Of a stretch of DNA of 34,759 nucleotides, positions 29,589 through 34,759 are shown piece by piece (the stretch's first letter is position 1; the number at the start of each line of letters is the position of its first letter). Below the pieces are notes generated by a model. It saw only the letters and a program-made list of their open reading frames with translations, was not told the DNA's origin and did not search any database. This DNA comes from a virus: IMG/VR virus record IMGVR_UViG_3300022690_000287, positions 1-34,759 of that record; one strand, 5' to 3'. The translations under genes were made by a program, and so were the position numbers.

Positions 29589-29995
29589 TGCCACCACTTG
29601 ATAATGCCAAGGAAGAGCTATACGCACAAAGTCGGTCTAAAGGCATGACTCAGGTTGATTCTTATGTGGCAGCTGGGTTCGAAGAAGATGATGCTCATGC
29701 AAGTAGATATGAGGCCGGTAATGGCAGGATCGAAAAAAGGGTTAAGGAATTACAACAAACTGCGGCAGAAAGATGCGGTATTGACATCGAATGGTGGATA
29801 ACAGAAACGAAGGGATTGTACGAGAAATGTCTGACAGATAATGAGCTTCCTACAGCACGAGGTAGCCTGGATATGCTAGGTAAAAACCTCGGGGTATATG
29901 AAGAGCATAATAAGCAAGGTAAGAGTGATAACAATATAAATCTAGGTAGTGAGTTGGTGAAACATTTGGGGAAAATGGGGGTGGATGTTGAGTGA
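29588..29995 (+). CDS. Terminase small subunit
   Basis: 135 residues from a TAATG overlap. Order of blocks fits phage small terminases: AKEELYAQSRSKGMTQVDSY, VAAGFEEDDAHASRYEAGNG, RIEKRVKELQQTAAERCGID, then a helical oligomerisation part (LPTARGSLDMLGKNLGVYEE). The N-terminal helix-turn-helix would bind the packaging site; the large subunit lies about 1 kb downstream. Confidence 0.8.
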   Translation: MPPLDNAKEELYAQSRSKGMTQVDSYVAAGFEEDDAHASRYEAGNGRIEKRVKELQQTAAERCGIDIEWWITETKGLYEKCLTDNELPTARGSLDMLGKNLGVYEEHNKQGKSDNNINLGSELVKHLGKMGVDVE

Positions 29996-30203
29996 TAAAT
30001 GGCAGCCTATAGAGAGTGCACCAGAGAATACATCTATGTTAGTTACAGAGGGAGAGTTTATAGATTTAGGGATATTGAATAATGATACATGGTTTTATGA
30101 TTCAGGTGAGGTTGCGAATCAAATGATCTGGCATAGTACTAAATTAACTCATTGGATGCCATTGCCAGAATTACCAGAGAAAAACATATTAAAAGGAGAA
30201 TAA
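29985..30203 (+). CDS. DUF551 protein
   Basis: 72 residues. WQPIESAPENTSMLVTEGEF at the start and LTHWMPLPELPE near the end are the two hallmarks of DUF551, a small domain of unknown role found in many phages. It overlaps the small terminase by 11 bases. Confidence 0.75.
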   Translation: MLSDKWQPIESAPENTSMLVTEGEFIDLGILNNDTWFYDSGEVANQMIWHSTKLTHWMPLPELPEKNILKGE

Positions 30204-30204
30204 A

Positions 30205-30672
30205 ATGCCAAGAGGAATACCAAACAAACCAGCAGAAGCAACAGTAGTAGCTGATGTAACAGAAACGTTCGAGAATCCTATATCAGGACAGATCGAAACG
30301 AAGATAGGCAGTCAGCTTATCATTGATAACATTGATATGAAGATTGATCTAACCAGTGAGCACAATAAGCCACGCTATAATGATGATGAGATTATCGATT
30401 ACATAGCCTGGGACTCTGGTAAGGGTTCAGGTGCTAGAGGTACTTACAACCTGAATAAGTTACTCAATGAGTTAAGTATCGTCGTTGGTAGCAAAGAGAA
30501 GATAACTTACAACAAGCAAGAGCAGACTATCCACGTTATAGGACGTTTCAATACTGCTGAGTGCCTTAACATACATCAACCACCTCAAAATATTATACGG
30601 GCTGTTACTAATGTGATGAGGCTTACAGGTAATGCAGAGACAGAGCGCAGGGGATTGTATGGAGGGTATTGA
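30205..30672 (+). CDS. 155-residue conserved phage protein, unknown
   Basis: AAAGGAG before ATG. Starts with MPRGIPNKPAE, a basic AT-hook-like turn, then a mostly hydrophilic part (LIIDNIDMKIDLTSEHNKPR) and a DNA-binding-looking helix (GTYNLNKLLNELSIVVG). Its position between the terminase subunits suggests a packaging accessory. Not recognised. Confidence 0.6.
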   Translation: MPRGIPNKPAEATVVADVTETFENPISGQIETKIGSQLIIDNIDMKIDLTSEHNKPRYNDDEIIDYIAWDSGKGSGARGTYNLNKLLNELSIVVGSKEKITYNKQEQTIHVIGRFNTAECLNIHQPPQNIIRAVTNVMRLTGNAETERRGLYGGY

Positions 30673-31066
30673 GTATCTAGGAGAGATATATCCGCATTCA
30701 CACAAAGGTTGTTTGCGTGAGAGTGTAATGTCAAGGAATCTTGATAAAGGTGAAGAATATAAAGATCTTCTTCGTGCATGGGTCAAAGAAAGAGTAGAAG
30801 ATCTACAATTGAATATAGATACAATACATTTTCAAATCACAAAAGACCGTGGGAATGAAGATATTAATAAGGGTAATCCTTATTTGACTGTTACTGTAAC
30901 GGTCTTTTCATTTTTAGATGAAGCAGAATTGGAACAGCTTTTTAATAAGTATAATGCAGAAAGAGAAGATGCATGGTTACAAGAGGTTAAAGAAAATATA
31001 CCTAAATGGTTTGATGAAGCTTATAAAGAAGTGATGAATGCTCAAAAGGATAACGATAACACCTAA
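30659..31066 (+). CDS. Protein preceding the large terminase, unknown
   Basis: 135 residues if the ATG at 30659 (CAGGGGA upstream) is used; an ATG at 30728 would give 112. The body is helical and acidic (EEYKDLLRAWVKERVEDLQL) with one strand pair (NPYLTVTVTVFSFLD). Overlaps genes on both sides, 29 bases into the terminase. Not recognised. Confidence 0.55.
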   Translation: MEGIEYLGEIYPHSHKGCLRESVMSRNLDKGEEYKDLLRAWVKERVEDLQLNIDTIHFQITKDRGNEDINKGNPYLTVTVTVFSFLDEAELEQLFNKYNAEREDAWLQEVKENIPKWFDEAYKEVMNAQKDNDNT

Positions 31067-32588
31067 GCAAGCATTAGAGTTACAACGACGTTGGTGTATT
31101 AGCGACTTCGGTACATTCCTGCGTCTTGGATTCCATATTGTCGAGCCATCAAACGAGTATCAACACAACTGGCATATAGATGCTATCACGGAATATCTCA
31201 AGGCGGTTCATAGCGGTGAGATACGCCGCTTAATCATTAATATGCCGCCTCGTTCATTGAAATCAAACATAGTTAGCGTGTTCTTTCCAGCTTGGTTATT
31301 GGGATTGAATCCATCTGCTAAGATTATTGTAGGTTCATTCGCTAAATCTCTTAGTATTAAGCATTCAGTGGATTGTAGGTTACTTGTTCAATCTAAGTTC
31401 TATCAAGATATATTTCCCGATACCAGAATTACTGCTGATCAGAATGAAAAGTCTAAATTCCAAACAACCAAGCGAGGACATAGAATTAGCTGTTCTGTGG
31501 GTTCTGCGATAGTAGGGGAGGGAGGAGATCATCTTATAGTTGATGATCCAGTTGATCCAATTAATGCTTTATCCGAGGCAGTTAGAGAAACTGCCAATAT
31601 GTGGCATGATCAAACTTTGATATCAAGACAAAATGATAAGAAGAAATCATCTATAACTATCGTTATGCAACGATTGCATACAAAAGATCTTACTGGTCAC
31701 TTATTAGAGCAAGGTGGATGGGAGCATCTAAAGCTTCCTTCATACTTTAATAAAAAGACCATTATCCAAATAGGTGACTGGAAGCATACAGCAGAAGAGG
31801 GCGAGTATCTTCATAAGGAGCGTGAGGGTAAGGAGGAAATGAAACAGCTCGAAAGAGAAATGGGAGCCTATGCTTATGCTGGACAGTATATGCAAGAGCC
31901 TGTACCCGTTGGCGGTGGAGAGTTCAAAGCAGAATGGGTTCAATATTATCATGGCAAGCTATCTGTAAAGAGTATGAACATCTATATCTTGGTTGATCCT
32001 GCTAATGAAAAGAAGAAGGAAAGCGATTACACCGCACTTATGGTAGTTGGTTTAAATAACGATAAGAACTATTACCTCCTTGATATAGTGAGGGATAAGA
32101 TGAACCCTACCGAGCGTGTTAATGAGTTGTTCAGGTTACATGAGAAGTGGAACTATCTATCTGGTAAGCCTCCCAAGGTGGGGTATGAGAAGTATGGTAT
32201 GATGACGGACACTCACTTCATAAAGCTGAAACAAAAGACAGATGGCTATCATTTCCCACTTGTAGAGCTTGGAGGTAAGATGTCGAAGAACGATAGAATC
32301 AGGCAGTTGATACCTTTGATGGAAACAGAAAGATTGTTTTTCCCTCCATTTATAGAGTATACTGATTACAGTGGAAAGGAATATGATCTTGTAGAACAAT
32401 TAATTAAGGGAGAAATGCTAACGTTTCCAGTTGGTATGCATCCTGACATGTTAGATGCACTAGCACGGATAGTCGACCCTGACTTGAACGCTATTTTCCC
32501 TAAGCTAAGGAACAAACATTACAGGGCACCTCTCCACAATACAATAGACAATTCTCAAAGACAACCTAATAATTGGGTGAACATGTAA
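31038..32588 (+). CDS. Terminase large subunit
   Basis: 516 residues. ATPase: Walker A-like MPPRSLKSN (69-77), Walker B HLIVDDP (165-171) and a coupling segment TIVMQRLHTKDL. Nuclease: RNase H-like metal ligands at ILVDPAN (Asp320), possibly Asp330, and HPDMLDALARIVDP (Asp470/473). The PPRSLKS form is usual in terminases of P22-like and related podoviruses. It pumps DNA through the portal encoded two genes on. Length is normal. Stop overlaps the next start (TAATG). Confidence 0.93.
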   Translation: MLKRITITPKQALELQRRWCISDFGTFLRLGFHIVEPSNEYQHNWHIDAITEYLKAVHSGEIRRLIINMPPRSLKSNIVSVFFPAWLLGLNPSAKIIVGSFAKSLSIKHSVDCRLLVQSKFYQDIFPDTRITADQNEKSKFQTTKRGHRISCSVGSAIVGEGGDHLIVDDPVDPINALSEAVRETANMWHDQTLISRQNDKKKSSITIVMQRLHTKDLTGHLLEQGGWEHLKLPSYFNKKTIIQIGDWKHTAEEGEYLHKEREGKEEMKQLEREMGAYAYAGQYMQEPVPVGGGEFKAEWVQYYHGKLSVKSMNIYILVDPANEKKKESDYTALMVVGLNNDKNYYLLDIVRDKMNPTERVNELFRLHEKWNYLSGKPPKVGYEKYGMMTDTHFIKLKQKTDGYHFPLVELGGKMSKNDRIRQLIPLMETERLFFPPFIEYTDYSGKEYDLVEQLIKGEMLTFPVGMHPDMLDALARIVDPDLNAIFPKLRNKHYRAPLHNTIDNSQRQPNNWVNM

Positions 32589-33097
32589 TGCCGAAAACTA
32601 AGTTTTTTACCACTATGCATTATACAAGTATAATTAAAGCTATATGGATGTATCAAGAATTTGGTGTACAATTCTATATTGAACATAGAACAACGGGATA
32701 TGTAGGCTGTCTACCAGAGATCTTTACCTTTAAAGATGAAATATTCACAGATCATACAGCAGAATCAGAAATGTCTTTCTTTGTTAAACCTGAGAGTTAC
32801 AAGTTCTTTGAACCTAGAGTAGATGACTTGTATTATTCAGAACAAAATGAGAAATATAGAGAAATAGAGAAGATCTGCACACGATTAGAAGATTCCAGTG
32901 GAGATAGGGTCGAAGCGTTAAGTCTCTATCCCGTTCTTGCTATGACAGAAGAAGAGCAGGAGGCTGTATTAAATGAGATGTATATGATTTATCCTAAGGA
33001 TCATGATGAAGGTGACTGGGATAGTCCTGAGGCTATAAGAATAATAAAACGTGATGGAAAGGAATTCTTTCTACCTACCATAGAAGAGGTTGCGTAA
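32588..33097 (+). CDS. Conserved phage protein (KAIWM/EFGV family), copy 2
   Basis: 169 residues from the TAATG overlap with the large terminase (an earlier in-frame ATG lies inside that gene). Paralogue of 15958-16422: YTSIIKAIWMYQEFGV, PESYKFFEPRVDDLYY and IRIIKRDGKEFFLPTIEE align to the same blocks. It has an extra acidic helical insert of ~50 residues before the final block. Stop overlaps the portal start by one base. Confidence 0.7.
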   Translation: MPKTKFFTTMHYTSIIKAIWMYQEFGVQFYIEHRTTGYVGCLPEIFTFKDEIFTDHTAESEMSFFVKPESYKFFEPRVDDLYYSEQNEKYREIEKICTRLEDSSGDRVEALSLYPVLAMTEEEQEAVLNEMYMIYPKDHDEGDWDSPEAIRIIKRDGKEFFLPTIEEVA

Positions 33098-34759
33098 TGA
33101 TTAAAAGCGATAAAGAAATTGTCAAGCAGTTCAGAAAGCAACGCAAGATAAGCGAGCGTGGCCTGGCTCTTCAAAAGACGGAGGATAGAATTAATCTAGG
33201 TTTCTGGGCTGGTGATGAGCAGTTCTATAACACCAACATAACAGATGAAACCAAGGAAATGGTTGTACTCAATAGGGTCAAGCCGTTCGTAGATGCTGTT
33301 ACTGGATTTATGATACAGAACAGACGCAGACCAAAGTATCAATCGTTAAATGAGAATGTAGAAGCACAGGATGCGCAAAGTATCTTCCTTAATGGTGTCT
33401 CTGAATATGCAAGAGAGAATGCAAACGCCGATCAAATGGAGTCATTGCAAGACTTGTACATGGTTGTAACTGGCGTGGGTGCAGTTGATACCAACCTTAC
33501 GTATGATAATTATGATAGCGCTGATAATCCTAATGGGCAAATCGTCATGGAGGCTATCGACCCATCACAAGTGTTTTGGGATCCAGAAGCAAGCAAGCCC
33601 AATCTTATAGATAGCAGATGGGTGTATCGTGTACAAAGGATGCGTATTGATGAGGCAGAAGATCTATTAGATGCAGAGGAATCAGACTTCGAACCTAGCA
33701 CAGTTTCTACATCAGAGAGTAATGTATTCTTCGATCCTTCAACAGCTACCAATGTGTTATTTGACTTCGATAGAGTAGATAAAGATATTGTTAATGTATT
33801 CTACTACCAGTGGTTTGAGATTGAGAAATACTTTAGAGCAGATAACCCACTGATTGAATTATCTCAAATAGACCCTGAATTAACGCAACAATTGCTCACG
33901 GCTTTTGAGTTAATAGCAGCTGACAATGAGGATAAAGACGAACGCAATACTCAGATAGATGATCCGTTTAAGTTCGATCCTGAAGCTGAAACGCTTGTCA
34001 TGACTCCTGCAATCAAGACCTTAGTAGCTAAAGTAACGCAAGCGGGAATAGGAGTAAAGCTAGACTTCTTAGAAGATAAGAAGAAGGTGTACTTCACTGC
34101 CATTCTATCAGGTGAGAAAGTATTTACTAAGTATAAGAACATTGACCAACAATCATTTAACATTAAGTTCAAGACTGCAAGTTATGATGTGAATCAGCGC
34201 ATATGGTTTGGTTTGGTAACGCAACTGAGGGTTCCTGCGTTATACTCCAATAAGATTACAACTGAATTACTAAGAATCATTGCATCTAATTCCAAAGGTG
34301 GCGTTCTTATTGAAGAGGATGCAGTCGAGGACCATCAGCTATTCGAGCAAGAGTATGCTAAAACTGGTAGTGCGGTGGTTGTCAATTCAGGAGCACTTAC
34401 AGCAAATAAGATACAGCCTAAGCACACACCTATCTCTATGTCTGGCTATGGTGATATGCTGCCAATGTTTAATACCGCTCTCAATGATGTGTCAGGCTTT
34501 GATAAAGGTTTCCTTGGTAGCTCTGAGAACTTACAAGAATCAGCTTCACTACAGAGACAGCGCATAAAGCAATCTACTACAATGCTTGCTCAATACTTTG
34601 ACTCTATATCCCTATATCAGAAGATGCAGGCACGTAGTATGATTTCATTAATGCGTGTTATTGCAGAGGAAAGCAATGGTCGTATATTCAGGACGGTAGA
34701 TAGTGATGGGAACCCAGTGAATAGACCGTTATTGGCAGATGAATTTGCATTAGAGTATG
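33097..34759 (+). CDS. Portal protein, P22-like (3' end beyond the window)
   Basis: Open from the TAATG overlap to the last base, 554 residues without a stop, so the C-terminus lies outside. Blocks fit P22-type portals: LQKTEDRINLGFWAGDEQFY, LNRVKPFVDAVTGFMIQNRR, YMVVTGVGAVDTNLTYD, EAIDPSQVFWDPEASKPN and, near the end, GDMLPMFNTALNDVSGFDKG followed by LQRQRIKQ-type helices. The dodecameric portal is the DNA channel and docks the terminase. Scaffold and coat genes would be expected after it. Confidence 0.88.
   Translation, partial: MIKSDKEIVKQFRKQRKISERGLALQKTEDRINLGFWAGDEQFYNTNITDETKEMVVLNRVKPFVDAVTGFMIQNRRRPKYQSLNENVEAQDAQSIFLNGVSEYARENANADQMESLQDLYMVVTGVGAVDTNLTYDNYDSADNPNGQIVMEAIDPSQVFWDPEASKPNLIDSRWVYRVQRMRIDEAEDLLDAEESDFEPSTVSTSESNVFFDPSTATNVLFDFDRVDKDIVNVFYYQWFEIEKYFRADNPLIELSQIDPELTQQLLTAFELIAADNEDKDERNTQIDDPFKFDPEAETLVMTPAIKTLVAKVTQAGIGVKLDFLEDKKKVYFTAILSGEKVFTKYKNIDQQSFNIKFKTASYDVNQRIWFGLVTQLRVPALYSNKITTELLRIIASNSKGGVLIEEDAVEDHQLFEQEYAKTGSAVVVNSGALTANKIQPKHTPISMSGYGDMLPMFNTALNDVSGFDKGFLGSSENLQESASLQRQRIKQSTTMLAQYFDSISLYQKMQARSMISLMRVIAEESNGRIFRTVDSDGNPVNRPLLADEFALEY

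Overview
The window is about 34.8 kb of a tailed double-stranded DNA phage genome, almost certainly podovirus-like. It carries a P22-type portal, a gp10-like packaged-DNA stabilisation/head-tail protein, a set of Gln/Ala-rich DNA-ejection proteins, and no tail tape measure, sheath or major tail-tube gene. The DNA is AT-rich. A Gram-negative host is suggested by the GH24 lysozyme, the lipid-free secretory signal peptide, the SGNH esterase and sigma-70-like promoters. No integrase, excisionase or attachment site is visible, so lifestyle is undecided despite three XRE-type regulators. The portal gene runs off the right edge, and the head genes (scaffold, coat) that should follow it are not in the window.

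Layout. (1) 129-15512, rightward: virion genes and lysis. Tail/appendage proteins come first, including a seven-Asp-box beta-propeller, then the gp10-like protein with four internal repeats. A sigma-70-like promoter at 8203 precedes three tightly coupled ejection-protein genes, an SGNH hydrolase, a coiled-coil membrane protein (possible holin) and a lysozyme. (2) 15509-19268, leftward: a compact early operon driven by a near-consensus promoter at 19313-19341. It encodes two zinc-binding-type proteins, an XRE regulator, a DUF1064 nuclease, a secreted Gly-rich protein, SSB, and a small helical protein that resembles the Acb2/Tad1 nucleotide-sponge family. (3) 19433-21752, rightward early: ERF annealing protein, XRE regulators and a Gp157-like protein, closed by a terminator. 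(4) 21753-22342: 590 bp without a credible gene but with several strong inverted repeats and a promoter. (5) 22343-28732: replication genes (replisome organiser and loader-like), a repeat-rich cassette of Gly/Trp/Tyr-rich proteins flanking a conserved phage protein, a YiiX/C92-like cysteine amidase between two paralogous genes, and many small accessory and membrane proteins. (6) 28799-34759: a perfect extended -10 promoter, then a sigma region-4-like regulator, small terminase, large terminase and portal.

How it fits together. Leftward and rightward early transcription diverge from one control region (19269-19432) that has two promoters and a palindromic operator candidate. ERF, SSB and the DUF1064 nuclease form a recombination toolkit. 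The organiser and loader genes would recruit host replication. The sigma region-4 protein sits just ahead of the packaging genes and is a plausible late switch. The most notable points are the duplicated Gly-rich cassette at 24075-24890, the candidate anti-CBASS/anti-Thoeris sponge at 15744-15983, the structured non-coding region near 21.9-22.1 kb, and a perfect 91-bp inverted repeat that begins at base 1 and may be an assembly fold-back.
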